From Plotosus lineatus (Eukaryota; Chordata; Actinopteri; Siluriformes; Plotosidae), in contig CM045733.1 of NCBI GenBank assembly GCA_024760905.1, forward strand, positions 66,356,001 to 66,420,000: a DNA stretch of 64,000 nt, written 5' to 3'. The position numbers and the translations under genes are program-made. Below the pieces are notes generated by a model that worked only from the letters and a program-made list of their open reading frames with translations, had not been told where the DNA came from and did not search any database. Positions 34,072 through 46,139 of this stretch are shown here, one piece after another (position 1 is the first letter of the stretch; each line of letters begins with the position of its first letter).

Positions 34072-36060
34072 CCTCGGTTTTGTGAGTTATTACCGCATAT
34101 TTGTGAAGGGTTTTGGAAAATTGGCAGCCCTCCTACATGCCCTGGTGATGAAGCTGCGTGGCACCTGGCAGAAAGGTAAAAACCCTTCATATTCCTCTGG
34201 GAAGTTTGTGGGATAGTCTTTGTGGCTTTCCAGTCATTGAAATAGAGACTTGCAACTATACCTGTCCTAGACTATGCAGGTTTCCAGAAACCATTTGTGC
34301 TGTAGATAGATGCCCGCTTTTATGGACTGGGAGCAGTACTTTCTTAGCATGATGATGCGCTCAGTCACCAGTTGCCTATGCAACATTGCATAGTCTCTGA
34401 AAATGGAGAGAAATACGAACAATTACAGTTCATTGAAACAGGAATGTCTTGCATTGAAGTGGAATGTATATAAGAAGTTTCAAGAATACTTGCTGGGCAT
34501 TGCCTTCACTCTAAATACAGACAATAGTACTGCGTTTAATTTGCAGACTTCTAAAGTGGGGGAACTGGAGCAGAGATGGCTGTCGCAAAATTGTCCGCAT
34601 TCACCTTTGCTACAAAGTACCGGACAGGGTGGATTGATGGGAATGCAGATGGTTTGTCACAGCAGGTCTTTGGATTTTTTTTTTTTTTTTTCCGTCACTG
34701 AGGTTCCCACATGCCTGTAGAAATAATGCGTGCAGTCAATACAAGAACAACTTGAGGTGATGGGGGCTGACCTATCCTCATTGTCAAAATGCTCGCAAGC
34801 AGATCTGTCTTCATTGCAATCTGTGGATCCCTACAATTGACACTATCTCTGTAACAGGGAAGTGGGGTTATCCACCAAACCCCAAGGAGCTGGAGGTAGC
34901 ATGCCTGTCAGTGGTTCCAGTTTTTGGAGAGGGGAGTATATCTGTATCAGCTGACCTATACTCCAGATGGTTATCGAGAGGTGGGCCAGCTGTTATTGTC
35001 CCAGTGTATACAGCAGGAAGCTGTATACTAAGCCTACATGATGCACACAACCATCGGGGGGTGGATAGAATGACAGAACTGGTCAGTGCTACTGTCCAGG
35101 CATGTGGAGGGATGAGGAGAAATGGTGCAAAGATATTGACAGTGTATTTTGGCTAAAGCTGTACAAGCTAAGATAACAACCTCTTTGGGCACACTACATG
35201 CTACAAGACCACAATGAATTCTTAAAATGGACTTTACCATCCCTGAACCAGACAGCAATAACTGAGAGAATATCCTTGTGCTGAATTATGCCTTTTCTAA
35301 GTTTACACAGGCTATCCCTGCCTGAGAGCAGAAAGATGTCACTGTGGCAGATGTTCTGGTGTGACATTGGTTTGATGTGCATGGGGCACCAGGATGACTG
35401 GATTATGACCAGGGCAAAACATTTTGAAAGCAGTTTGACACACCACCTATATCAGGTTTTTGGCATGAGAAAGAGCAGCACCATTCCTTATCATCTTCAG
35501 GGGAATGTGCTGTGTGAGTGGTTCAACAGAAATTTGCATGACCTGCTCCACACTCTTTGCCCTGAGAAAAGGCAATTGTGCCAGTAGTACCGCCCACAGC
35601 TGGCTTGAATGACATAGGATTTAAGAAAGGTGAACTTGTCTATTTGAAAAATAATTTTTTGATAGAAATAAAATACAAGATGTGTAGAACCCTTGCTTAT
35701 ATAAAGTCATAGCTGCTCCTCAAGACCAGGAAGTTGTGTATTCTGTTGAACCAGTGTTGCAGGAAAGCCCTGTGAAGCATATACATTGGACTAAGATGTG
35801 GGCTGCCCTTTTGCTGCAGAAGGTTACCTCTGACCCTGTCCAAACTATAGAGCCGTCTATCTTGAAATCCGAGAAGGAGGTGGGGAGGATTCACCAGTAG
35901 TCTCACTGAAGAGTCTGCATGATTGTTCATCACCCCCTGCCTCCCAGTCAAGTAAGTGTTCTTAAAGCTGATCTTGACCAGAGTCTGATGGGGAATCAGT
36001 CCAGCAGTTTGAAGCGGAACCAGCCTTGTGGTGGTCTCCATGAATTACAGCAGGTCAACA
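34072..36060 (+). pseudogene. Ty3/gypsy pol remnant (RT end, RNase H, integrase)
   Basis: Domains in order: RT thumb boundary (FLGFVSYYRIFVKGFGKLAA); RNase H beginning (FVL-IDARFYGLGAVLS); RNase H body (NYSSLKQECLALKWNVYKKF, QEYLLGIAFTLNTDNSTAF, LQTSKVGELEQRW, YRTGWIDGNADGLSQQ); integrase zinc-binding region (LHDAHNHRGVDRMTEL); and integrase core (DYDQGKTF, FESSLTHHLYQVFGMRKSS, EWFNRNLHDLLHTLCP). The order matches Ty3/gypsy. There are many stops and frameshifts, for example after FVL and within the core. An oligo-T run (34674-34692) interrupts the stretch after RNase H. Gag, protease and most of RT are gone. A purine-rich tract at 36193-36210 could be its polypurine tract. Confidence 0.88.
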
Positions 36061-36192
36061 TTCAAATCTTTTTCAATTCCCTATACTTACGGTACTGTGT
36101 GGGTTGAATTAGGCTATTGAGAGGATGAGGAGATGATGGAAAGTTAGCTACTCTGATTTTTGCTCATAGATTGTTATCAGGGTGCTGATTCA

Positions 36193-36210
36193 TCAGAGGG
36201 GGAGGGGGGT
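36193..36210 (+). promoter_or_regulatory. Candidate polypurine tract of the gypsy element
   Basis: CAGAGGGGGAGGGGGG lies downstream of the pol remnant, where a Ty3/gypsy element would prime plus-strand DNA. If correct, an LTR would start near 36211 and would now be split by the SINE-1 at 36401 and the LINE-C piece at 37335. The usual TG start is not exactly adjacent, so this is weak. Confidence 0.25.
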
Positions 36211-36400
36211 TCAGAATCTAGCAGTTAGGTAAGGTAGTTTAATCAAGGTCATTGATTCTCAGCACCTGTATCACTGTTTCTCAGAACATGGGTGTAGTCA
36301 GCAGTCTCCTTTGTAGATCTACTTTTGTGTGCCATTTGTGAAACTGGTGAATTGTTTTTATGGACGTTTTATTTTGGTCACAGATGGTACATGGGTAGAT

Positions 36401-36757
36401 GGGGCAGTGGTGGTCTAGTGGTATAGGGCGCTGGATCGCTGATCCAAAGGTTGGGGGTTCGAGTCCCACTCTCCACAAGGTTGTCACTGTCCCCCCCCAG
36501 TGCAGCTAACTGGGTTATCAAAGGCGGGACATGTCTCTCACTGTCTATGGTGAGAGGTTCATGTAAAAGAACCATTGCTGACTTTCGTAAAGAGTAGCTG
36601 CAAAGTCGTCAGCGTGTTTCTGTCCCTTGCTAAAAAGGGTCGTGACAGGAAGGGCATCTGACGTAAAGACCTCTGCCAAATCAAAACGTGTGAATCAAAT
36701 GATTCGCTGTGGCGACTCCCCAGTAAAAGGGAAAAAGCCAAAAGGAAGACAGACAGA
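36401..36757 (+). mobile_element. SINE-1, RTE-tail type, full length with 17-bp TSD
   Basis: The best-preserved copy. A box TGGTCTAGTGG (36411-36421) and B box GGTTCGAGTCC (36456-36466) form an intact polymerase III internal promoter. The body and RTE-like tail (GATTCGCTGTGGCGACTCCC) end in GACAGACAGA. It is flanked by perfect copies of ATGGTACATGGGTAGAT (36384-36400 and 36758-36774), the target-site duplication of LINE-driven insertion. It sits inside the presumed 3' region of the gypsy remnant and is therefore younger. Confidence 0.95.
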
Positions 36758-37334
36758 ATGGTACATGGGTAGATCATGACCACAACAGGGAAAATTAATG
36801 CCTACAGGTTAGTTTTTGTGACTGTCTCCAGATATGTTAATAACATTTGACTTGGTCTCTTATAGTGACTGCTGGGGAGGTTGGTTAATTACCAATAGGA
36901 GGATAAGTAGAATTGCTTGGCAATCGCTAATTCCTCTGATTTGGTTTTGTTTTATTTGGTTGCTCTGGGTTTATACTGAAGTGTAATGCCCCTTTTCTTT
37001 TGCTAGCCAGCAGCTGTGGTAGTCGCTGATTAGAAAATCACCTGATAAAAGATCATTACAAGGTTTGTGATGGTACCGTGCCTGGTGTGTGTTAAGAGGT
37101 GGAGCAAGGTTTATGTTTTCAGTATCACCTGTGTGCGTATGTGCTTTTGAACGTCTTGCGTGGCTTTGTTTGTTTGTTTTGTTTTTCACACTCAAACTTC
37201 TTTGGGGTGCTCTAATTGGGGTGCCTTCATGGAGTGCCACCCTTTGCTCTCTCTCTCTGATAGTTAAAAAAGGAGAATGTATAGTGCACGGTTTGACAGG
37301 GGGACAAGAATTGGGATTTTTTTATTCATTGTAT

Positions 37335-37865
37335 CTTCTTCTTTTACTTTCGGCTGCTCCCTTCAGGGGTCGCCACAGCAAATCATCCGCCTCCATCTCA
37401 CCCTGTCCTCTGCATCTTCTTTTCTGACTCCAACGACCTTCATGTCTTCCTTCACAACATTCATAAATCTCTTCTTTGGTCTTCCTCGAGGCCTTCTGCC
37501 TGGTAGTTCCAACCTCAGCATCCTACTGCCTCTCAGTCCTACACGCATGCCTTTCCTCTTCTCTCTCTGCCTACGGACACGCCTCCCACCTCTCTTTCTT
37601 CGACGTCTTCGACCAACAGTAGTCCAATTTCCATCAGCACCCTGTTGATTGACAGCACTGATGGCGGTCGTTGTTAACCCGGGCCTCGACCGAGCCGGTA
37701 TGGGGGTAATACTTCTGATTTGCATCATAAAAGTTTGGCATTGGTTTTACGTCGGATGCCCTTCCTGACACAATCCTCTGCATTTCTCCGGGCTTGGGAC
37801 CGGCATGAGGGGGAGAGACACTGGTTAGTGCCCCCCCCACACACACACACCTCATGGCTGCATTT
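37335..37865 (-). mobile_element. RTE-like LINE-C deletion derivative with 18-bp TSD
   Basis: Minus strand: the 5' leader (GCAGCCATGAGG, CCGGTCCCAAGCCCGGAGAA, GTGTCAGGAAGGGCATCCGA, GGCCCGGGTTAACAACGACC) runs directly into the ORF end (RMLRLELPGRRPRGRPKK in pieces, RFMNVVKEDMKVVGVRKE, RVRWRRMICCGDP, stop) and the 3' end GGGAGCAGCCGAAAGTAAAA. The endonuclease and RT are missing. Perfect flanking repeats TTTTTTTATTCATTGTAT (37317-37334 and 37866-37883) show that this shortened form was inserted as a unit. Confidence 0.9.
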
Positions 37866-37883
37866 TTTTTTTATTCATTGTAT

Positions 37884-38393
37884 GTTCTCAAATATTGTTT
37901 TATAAAACAGATGTGCAATAATTATTGTTTCACGTTTCTAACTATTGTAACTGCCTGGTGTCTGCCCTTCTGGGCTGATTGAGTGTTGCACACATCTGGT
38001 CAGGTTACACTTTTGTTGTTGCTTTACTTTCGGGCTTGTTGCCAATTTGATAGCCGCCATGTAAAACACGTGGGAAATTGGCAAAACTTGATTTAGGCAC
38101 AACTTGTTCCAGAGACAACTTGTTCTCCTTCACAGTGCAAAACCTGATTAAAGAATAAATAGAAATCACAATGTCATGTTGAGGAAGATTATTTTGAAAT
38201 GCTTTTACAATTTGTAAACACAGTGTATTGCAGATTCATAAACCTCTGACCATCTTTGATTTTTGAAGTGACCTGTTGCCAATTAAACAAAGTATTTGCT
38301 GCTCTTCAAGATATTCTGTAGTTTTAGCAGTAACGTTATTACTACATGCCTAGGTTACTTTACTATTCCCAGAGAAGTGCTAACAAAGGATGC
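37884..38393. other. No gene seen; possible continuation of the gypsy 3' region
   Basis: Contains GTAACTGCCTGGTGTCTGCCC and AGGTTACACTTTTGTTG. It may be the end of the interrupted LTR, but no matching second LTR was found. Confidence 0.3.
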
Positions 38394-38439
38394 TTTTTTT
38401 TTTTTTTTTTTTTTTTTTCTCAACCAAAATATATATGTG

Positions 38440-38508
<69 letters not shown>
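38394..38508. repeat. T25 run and (AC)n microsatellite
   Basis: T25 at 38394-38418 and 33 AC units at 38443-38508, separated by a 24-bp spacer. Confidence 0.97.
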
Positions 38509-38509
<1 letters not shown>

Positions 38510-39345
38510 AGTAAACTTGAAGGTTTCAAAGTGTATATCTGGCTACAGTATATGCCCCCTTTGTGTTAATAATTCAATGCACAAGACTAGGGGCAAAACC
38601 TCCTCATACAGGCAACCAGTTAAAAATGTCGCCTCCTTTTATCTCTGAATGTCTCGAAACTAGACAGATGGTGTTGCAGATCATTTGCTTGTTTTACATC
38701 ACATCACATGTCCGCTATAATGATGAAGGCTCACACAACATTCAAGTGGACAAGAAGGCAACAAGCGTATAGAACACTATACTCATGAGCAGCAGCCTAT
38801 GAAGCAAAACTCTTTTTTTTTCTTTCTCTTTAAAACTTTTACATTTTTTTTCTTCTGCAAAGTCATTAGAATGATTGGTTGATAAACATTGTCCTTTTAG
38901 CCTTGGAATGTTCAAAGCATTTTTCCCCCATGTTTGATGTTTTGTTTTGTTTTTTTATTTTTGTTTATTTATTTTTTTTTTTTATGCACAAAATGCTAAT
39001 CCAGATACACTGATTACCATAATTGTATATCTCATATGTTCTAATTTGTTTTGGCTTGATAAACATTTGCTTTTTTGGTCAGAAAAAGTTTGCCATTCTG
39101 CCCACATCAACACTGAAGAGCAGGTCATTATTACTGTTCTGTGCTCTCTAACTGAACACAAATATAAATAGCAGGATACTAACAAGAAAAGCGACGCTTT
39201 GGTTCATATTTCCCGAGGGACAATAATTCCTGTCCTTCACTTGATGTGCAATAATAATAATGATGGTAATAAGTTATGTATTACCATGATATAAGATAAT
39301 TCAATGTTGGAAAAAAAAAGTAAAATCATATGCTATTTATTAATG
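38509..39345. other. No gene seen
   Basis: AT-rich sequence with no recognised repeat. Short frames near 38950-39180 lack domains. Confidence 0.4.
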
Positions 39346-39698
39346 TCTGTCTGTCTTCCTTTTGGCTTTTTCCCTTTTACTCGGGAGTCGCCACAGCGAA
39401 TTATCTGATTAGCACATTTGATTTGGCAAAAGTTTTTACGTCGGACGCCCTTCCTGTCACAACACTTTAGCAAGGGACAGAAACACGCTGACGGCTTTGC
39501 AGCCTACTCTTTACGAAAGTCAGCAACGGTTCTTTTACATGCCTCTCACCATAGACAGTGACAGACATGGCCCACCTTTGATAACCCAGTTAGCTGCACT
39601 GGGGGGGACAGTGACAACCTTGTGGAGAGTGGGACTCGAACCCCCAACCTTTGGATCAGCGATCCAGCGCCCTATACCACTAGACCACCACTGCCCCC
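39346..39698 (-). mobile_element. SINE-1, RTE-tail type, full length
   Basis: Minus strand: GGGGGCAGTGGTGGTCTAGTGG, GGGGGTTCGAGTCCCACTC (intact A and B boxes), GCAGCTAACTGGGTTATCAA, GGAAGGGCGTCCGACGTAA, AATCAGATAATTCGCTGTGG, ending CAAAAGGAAGACAGACAGAC. Its flanks are T/A-rich, so a target duplication is not certain. Confidence 0.92.
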
Positions 39699-40173
39699 TT
39701 TTTTTTAATTTATTTATTTATTTTTTTAAGCTGAACATTAAATATAAAAATGCATATTATTGGTCTCCCTTAAGATCTACAATGAACCAAAACTAATTGT
39801 GTTTTTAGGATTAAGAATATGTTACCTGCTCTAGCATAATATGGATTAAGGCACAAGGAAGTGTTTTGGGTAAGAGCCAAAGTAAGTTGAAAATGGCTTC
39901 CCTAGATGAAAATATGATATCACTGAAAATACATAATCTTGAACATGACCAATTTCAAATTTCCATAAAAAAAGAAACAATCAATCCATGCTTAAATCCT
40001 TGTGAAAGGAAAGGGCTCTGTGACCAAGATGTTGTAAAGCAATAGGAAAAATAAAAAAATAAAAACAATCCACTTATTTGGCCAATTTTCAAACTGATTT
40101 TTGTGACTGCGATCCATATTTGATACCAGAATCCTTTACTGGCTTCCAGAATCCCAGAAGGATGCCCAATATC
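39699..40173. other. No gene seen
   Basis: AT-rich. No recognised repeat. Confidence 0.4.
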
Positions 40174-40880
40174 AGGGGTTAGGAACCTATGGCTCGCGAG
40201 CCCTATGTGTCTCCTTTGATGACTGCATCTGGCTCTCAGATAAATTAGGTGGCCTTTATTAACAGAATAACTAATACATAATTTCAATGTCTTTTAAATA
40301 AAACTACAGAAAAAAATCCATCAAATAAAACAAAAATAGATAAATAAGTCTCACGCATTTTAATCTATAAATCTATTTACAACACCACTTGTCACTGTGG
40401 CGTGCAGCGGAGAGCCAATCCTTTCTGCACTCCAGTGTGTGGGCGGGTCTGATACCTTGAAACTCTAATTTTATTGGATTACATGCAACAGCTTGCGCAA
40501 GTTGTTTCTGGGTTAAGAGGTAAATTTCCCTCATTTTTGATCCTCTCATTTGCACAAAGCCAAGCACAGCTGGTAAGCAAAACACAAATGGACAGACATA
40601 GATAAACTTCAACACACAAACTAGCTGATTGCCAAAACTTGGAAAGCGCTTCCTGTCACATAAACACTGCAGCGTCTGAGTCATGCTGTATTGACCATGT
40701 TTGGCTCCACATGCCCGCATGAGCAGTCCTTCTCACGCGTGAAAAACATCAAGACCAACCTGCGATCACGTTTAACAGATGGAAGTCTAAATGTCTGCAT
40801 GAAGCTGAACCTCAGTATGTATCAACCAGACTACAAAGCCATCAGCAACACCATGCAGCACCAGAAGTCGCATTCATAGT
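40174..40880 (+). pseudogene. hAT element remnant with transposase C-terminus
   Basis: The left terminus CAGGGGTTAGGAACCTATGG is followed by CTCGCGAGCCCTATGTG and GATGACTGCATCTGGCTCTC, matching the start of a known hAT group. At 40690-40878 the plus strand encodes TMFGSTCPHEQSFSRVKNIK, TNLRSRLTDGSLNVCMKLNL and YQPDYKAISN, then a stop. This is the hAT C-terminal dimerisation domain (FGST-x-CEQ-FS pattern). The catalytic core between them is missing. The right terminus was not found. Confidence 0.75.
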
Positions 40881-41609
40881 AAGAAGTACTTTTCTTATTT
40901 ATAAATAACTTAGTTATAACAATTGTTTTTTAAAATAAATTCAGACTCTTAATATACTCTAAAATTGTTGGTCTTCTTCCATTTAGGGGCGGTTCAACAT
41001 TTTCAACATTTTCCCAAGTGTACAGAGAGTACTCTTTTGGACCCCAAAAGTGTACACATAAATGTTGATGATCTCTCTGCAGAATTTTTTTAAATACGAT
41101 ATTAAACAAAACAATGGTCAAACCTCTTTTATAAAAGAAATCAGTGTATTTCCTTGATCAATACCTCTTTTATACACCAGTCAAATAATAATGAAAGACA
41201 TAAAAAAATATACTTTTAAAGAGTTATTTTTAATGACACCTGCTTTAATGTTAATATTAAGAAATTTGCTTTGAATAATAAAAATGACATTGTTTTTATA
41301 TAATAATATATAATTCAAAATGTCTGCATTTTTTATTTTCCATGCAAAATAACGTAACTGTTTTGTAAAATAATGGTATAAACAGCTTGGGATTTTGTGC
41401 ACAACTGTTGGCCGTGTCACACAATACTTCAGTAAAGGTTTAAAGTCCTTGAAACGCTCCATTATAGCCTTAAACTTTGAAAGCTTTAAGCGTTAACACC
41501 GGTGTTATGTCAAGCAGAACGAATCAAATGATGTTGTTGTTGTTGGTATACGAATACTGCTCTTAGGTGGTTGGCAAATCGTGCATTGAGAGTTTCAAAC
41601 GTACACGCA
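40881..41609. other. No gene seen
   Basis: AT-rich sequence. It may hold the decayed right part of the hAT element, but no terminal repeat is visible. Confidence 0.35.
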
Positions 41610-42825
41610 CTTCTTCTTCTTTTTCTTTTCCTTTCAGCTTTTCCCTTCAGGGGTCGCCACAGTGAATCATCTGCCTCTATCTCACCCTATCCTCTGCATC
41701 TTCCTCTCTTACACCAACTGCCATCATGTCTTCCATCACCACGTCCATGAATCGTCTCTTTGCACACCTCACCACTGTCTTACATCTCTTGTACATGTCC
41801 TGCACCACTCTAACATACTTCTCTGCCACTCCAGACTTTCTTATGCAATACCACAGTTCCTCTCTCGGCACCCTGTCCTCTGCTTTCTCCAGATCCACAA
41901 AGGCACAATGCAGCTCTGTCTGACCTTCTCTGTACTTCGCTATTAACATCCTCAAGGCAAACACTGCATCTGTGGTGCTCTTTCTTCGCATAAAACCAAA
42001 CTGTTGTTCACAAACGCTGACCTCTGCCCTTAGTCTAGCTCCCACTATTCTTTCCCATAACTTAATTGTAAAGCTCATCACCTTTATCCCTCTGTAGTTG
42101 CCACAACACTGCACATCTCACTTGATCTTAAAAATGGCCACCATCACACTTCTCTTCCATTCCTCTGGCATCCTCTCACTCTCTAAGACCCTGGTGAATG
42201 TTCTTGTCAGGAAATCTACTGCTACCTCTCCTAGACACTTGAGACTCATTACTCTGCCTGACACTCTTTTCACTTTTAGAACATTCCTGACCAACCCCTC
42301 CTTCAAGATGACTCCTACTCCATTTCTCTTCCCATCCACACCATGAAAAAACAGCTCAAACCCTGCTCCTTAAGCTTCTAGCCTTGCTACCTTCCCACCT
42401 GGTCTCCTGAACAAACAGTATGTCCACCTTCCTCCGTTGCATCATGTCAGCCAACTCTCTACAGTTTCCTGTCATAGTTCCAACATTCAAAGTCCCTACT
42501 TTCAGTCCTAGACTCATGCCTTTCCTCTTCTCTCTCTGCCTATGGACACGCCTCCCACCTCTCCTTATTCAACATCTTCGACCAACAGTAGTCCAATTTC
42601 CACCAGCACCCTGTTGGTTAACAGCACTGATGGCGGTCGTTGTTTACCCGGGCCTCGACCAATCCGGTATGAATTTTTTTGTTGTGACTCGCATATTTTA
42701 ATTGGCATTTGTTTTCCGCCGGATGCCCTTCTTGATGCAACCCTCTGCATTTATCCGGGCTTGGGACCGATATGAGGGAGAGACACTGGCTTATCACAGT
42801 CCCCATCGGTCACCATGGTAACTCC
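41610..42825 (-). pseudogene. RTE-like LINE-C with two in-frame internal deletions
   Basis: Minus-strand order: leader (CCATGGTGACCGATGG, CCCAAGCCCGGATAAATG, AACAACGACCGCCATCAGTG); endonuclease start (VGTLNVGTMTGNCRELADMM, RRKVDILFVQETRW); GVGVILKEGLVRNVLKVKRV, then SGRVMSL joined directly to KCLGEVAVDFLTRTF, ESERMPEEWKRSVMVAIFK, and a stop; RT fingers CGNYRGIKVMSFTIKLWERI, QQFGFMRRKSTTDAVFALRM, CAFVDLEKAEDRVPREEL (motif A, with E where relatives have Y), VQDMYKRCKTVVRCA joined directly to KRRFMDVVMEDMMAVG; 3' end GGCGACCCCTGAAGGGAAAA. Both joins keep the frame. The endonuclease catalytic half and RT motif C (FADD) are absent, so it cannot be autonomous. Confidence 0.92.
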
Positions 42826-42859
42826 CCAAAATGAACAAAACAAAACCAAATATTTTTTG

Positions 42860-43135
42860 TTCTAAATCAACCTCGGGTCTCTTTCCATTTGGACATGCCT
42901 CAAACACCACAGCAGGGAAGTGTTCAGGAGGCATTCTATCCTCTCAATGTGGAGGAGCAAGGGTTCTACTCAAAGCTCCTCTCAGATGGCTGAGCTTCTC
43001 ACCCTATCTCTAAAGGAGAGCTCTGCCTCCCAGTGCAGGAAGCTCATTCTTTCAGTCACTACCCAAAGCTCATAACCATAGGTGAGAGTTGGAATGTAAA
43101 TCAAGTGGTAAATTGAGAGCTTTGCTTTGTGGGTC
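42860..43135 (-). pseudogene. LINE-B C-terminal fragment
   Basis: On the minus strand it is the same region as 46140-46828: sequence corresponding to ALNLPVNL, YGYELWVVTERMS, LSLEIG-GEKLSHL and PVVVFEACPNG. It is heavily frame-broken. It lies beyond the LINE-C leader on the same strand. Confidence 0.65.
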
Positions 43136-43669
43136 AACTATAAAACATAATTTTCATATTAAAATAAAAATGAAGCTTGTGTTCTCCTAAATTCAGATAT
43201 GTTGATAAACATTCATATAAGTGCAACTGGAAGAAGTTACATTACTTTAAATGTAACCTCACGCAAATCATGAACTGAGAAGTCATAAATCGTGTCCCTC
43301 TCATGACACCTCTGTTCAATGCTGAACTGCTAGCTATTGGCAAGAGACTAAAGTACCAACTCATTAATATGCGTAAGATTGAACTCAAATTAAGCATCAC
43401 AGAAAGCATCAGCACAATCTTTGAGAACAGCACTTCATGAGAATGAGAAAAAAAAAAAAAAACGCAACACACAAATCATTGCATGAGGAGGCAGATATTA
43501 CAGAAGAATAGGTGGTATGCAAGAATGGAAAGAAGTATCACTGGAAAGTGGTAGCACCCCAAGTGGGGAAATAACATGAAGTAAAGCAAGACAATAAGTA
43601 AAAGTAACTTTGAGTTGCAGCAGTCTTCTTCTTCAAGAAGGGTTCATCATATATCATTAAAAAGTATTT
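43136..43669. other. No gene seen
   Basis: Includes a minus frame of 76 codons near 43242-43472 without a recognised domain. Confidence 0.35.
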
Positions 43670-43862
43670 TACAGCCTACTCTTTATGAAAGTCAGCAATG
43701 GTTCTTTTACATGCCTGTCACCATAGACAGGGAGAAAACATGGCCGGGCTTTGATAACCCAGTTCGCTGCACTGGGGAGACAGTGACAACTTTGTGGAGA
43801 GTGGGACTCGAACCCCCAACCTTAGGATCAGCGATCCAATGCCCTAGGCCACCACTGCCCAT
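43670..43862 (-). mobile_element. SINE-1 fragment (head and body)
   Basis: Minus strand: GGGCAGTGGTGGCCTAGGGC (A box shortened), GGGGGTTCGAGTCCCACTC, GCAGCGAACTGGGTTATC, GTAAAAGAACCATTGCTGAC, ending GTAGGCTG. It lacks either tail. Confidence 0.82.
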
Positions 43863-44626
<764 letters not shown>

Positions 44627-45000
44627 AGTTGGCCTGGTGGTAAAGTGCTGAATTATTCATTCAAAGGTTGGTCGTTCAAGCCACACTGTAAATGGTTGTT
44701 GCTGCTGTTCCCCCAATGAACGCTAACTGGGTTAACAAAGGCCAGCCATGTCTCTCACCACTGTCTCTGAGAGGCATGTAAATGAACCATTGCTGTCACT
44801 TGTCAGGAGGAGGCTGTATAGTAATCAGCTTGTCCTTTTTGTTTGTTTGTTTGTTTGTTTGTTTGTTTGTTTTCCTCCTTGCAATGTCCTGGCAAGCTGT
44901 CCAGAGTGTATTCTGTCTTCACCATGATTGGCTGAGATGGGTGATAGCCTCCCTAGGACTCTAATCAGGACTAAGCATTCGTAATCTCTTGATAAATAGA
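44627..45000 (+). mobile_element. SINE-1, L2-tail type, with (GTTT)n insertion
   Basis: TTGGCCTGGTGGTAAAGTGC head, decayed B box GTCGTTCAAGCCAC, CGCTAACTGGGTTAACAAAG, GAGGCATGTAAATGAACCATT and AGGCTGTATAGTAATCAGC. A GTTT array (44841-44873) interrupts it, and the L2-type tail follows (GCAAGCTGTCCAGAGTGTAT; GATTGGCTGAGATGGGTGAT; ACTCTAATCAGGACTAAGC). Confidence 0.8.
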
Positions 45001-45129
45001 GAAGCAATGAGAATACATTTGTTAAACATGGTAGCCCTTCACAGTCAGCTTCATGGGATGATATGAACAGATAATTCACCCTGATCTAACTTTTTTATGT
45101 CATTTACAAAAAAGCATGTAGAACATGCA

Positions 45130-45270
<141 letters not shown>

Positions 45271-45436
45271 TAGTGCTGTATTAATATCTCAGCAGGGAGA
45301 AGATCTGCCTTGAAATCTACACTTTCTCAAGCTGTGGCATCACAGTGTGTATCAGAATAATCATGAATTAATCTGAAATTTATTAGTGCAACCATTTGAC
45401 AGAAATATTATTATATAACCCCAATAGTGAAGCTAT

Positions 45437-45830
45437 AAACCTATGGAAAGTATCAATAAAAATAGAATCTAATGATTTTCAAATCTAATAAATCCAAGTT
45501 TTATTATTATTAATCATTATGATTAATATATAATATTAAGAAAGTGCTTCAAACAACCCAAGGCTTCGAGAACAGTGTTTATCATCCAGCCATTCTAATG
45601 ACTTTGCAAGAGAGGAAAAAAAGTACTGTATTAAAGTTTTTAGACAGAAAGAAAAAAAAAAAAGGAGTTATGCTTCATAGGCTTAAAAGTTATATTCCTG
45701 TGGAGAGTATAAATAAAAATAGAATTTAATGATTTGCAAATCTAATAAACCCATATTTTATTCAAAATGGAAAACAAAACAAAACAAAAAAATCAAATGA
45801 TTAAACTGAGAAAATGTATTCTTCAGAATA
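45437..45830. repeat. Two copies of a fish-type DNA repeat end
   Basis: AAATAGAATCTAATGATTTT, then CAAATCTAATAAATCC (45437-45506) recurs at 45699-45765 as AAATAGAATTTAATGATTTG, then CAAATCTAATAAACCC, same strand. The second copy continues TTTTATTCAAAATGG, then TTAAACTGAGAAAATGTATTC. I associate this phrase with a widespread fish DNA transposon, but cannot name it or find its termini. Confidence 0.5.
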
Positions 45831-46139
45831 AAATAATAAAAATAATTATTATTGTTGATGATAATGATGATGATAAAATTAATCATAATAACACCATCAT
45901 TTTTAACATCAGTCTATACATTTGTTAGTTGACTATTTAGAGAGCATCTTCTGTTGTTGCAATCTAATAAACAGTTCTAGCTTCTCAAAAGTCAGATGGC
46001 ATCTTCATCAGAGTGTTAATTGAATTATGCATCCAAAAAAAAAAAAAAAAAAAAAAACGTTAACATTGCTGTGAGGCAGGCAAACTCTTCTACTACAAAG
46101 TCATCATCATTCGGGAGGGGGGGGGGGGGGGGGTAGCCT
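45831..46139. other. No gene seen; A23 and G17 runs
   Basis: A run at 46035-46057 and G run at 46117-46133. The G run directly precedes the 3' end of the minus-strand LINE-B copy. Confidence 0.5.

Noticed and set aside
36401..36475. A tRNA gene, because of intact A and B boxes
   Set aside because: The boxes are continuous with a SINE body and tail and lie inside target duplications; no cloverleaf with a full acceptor stem is evident.
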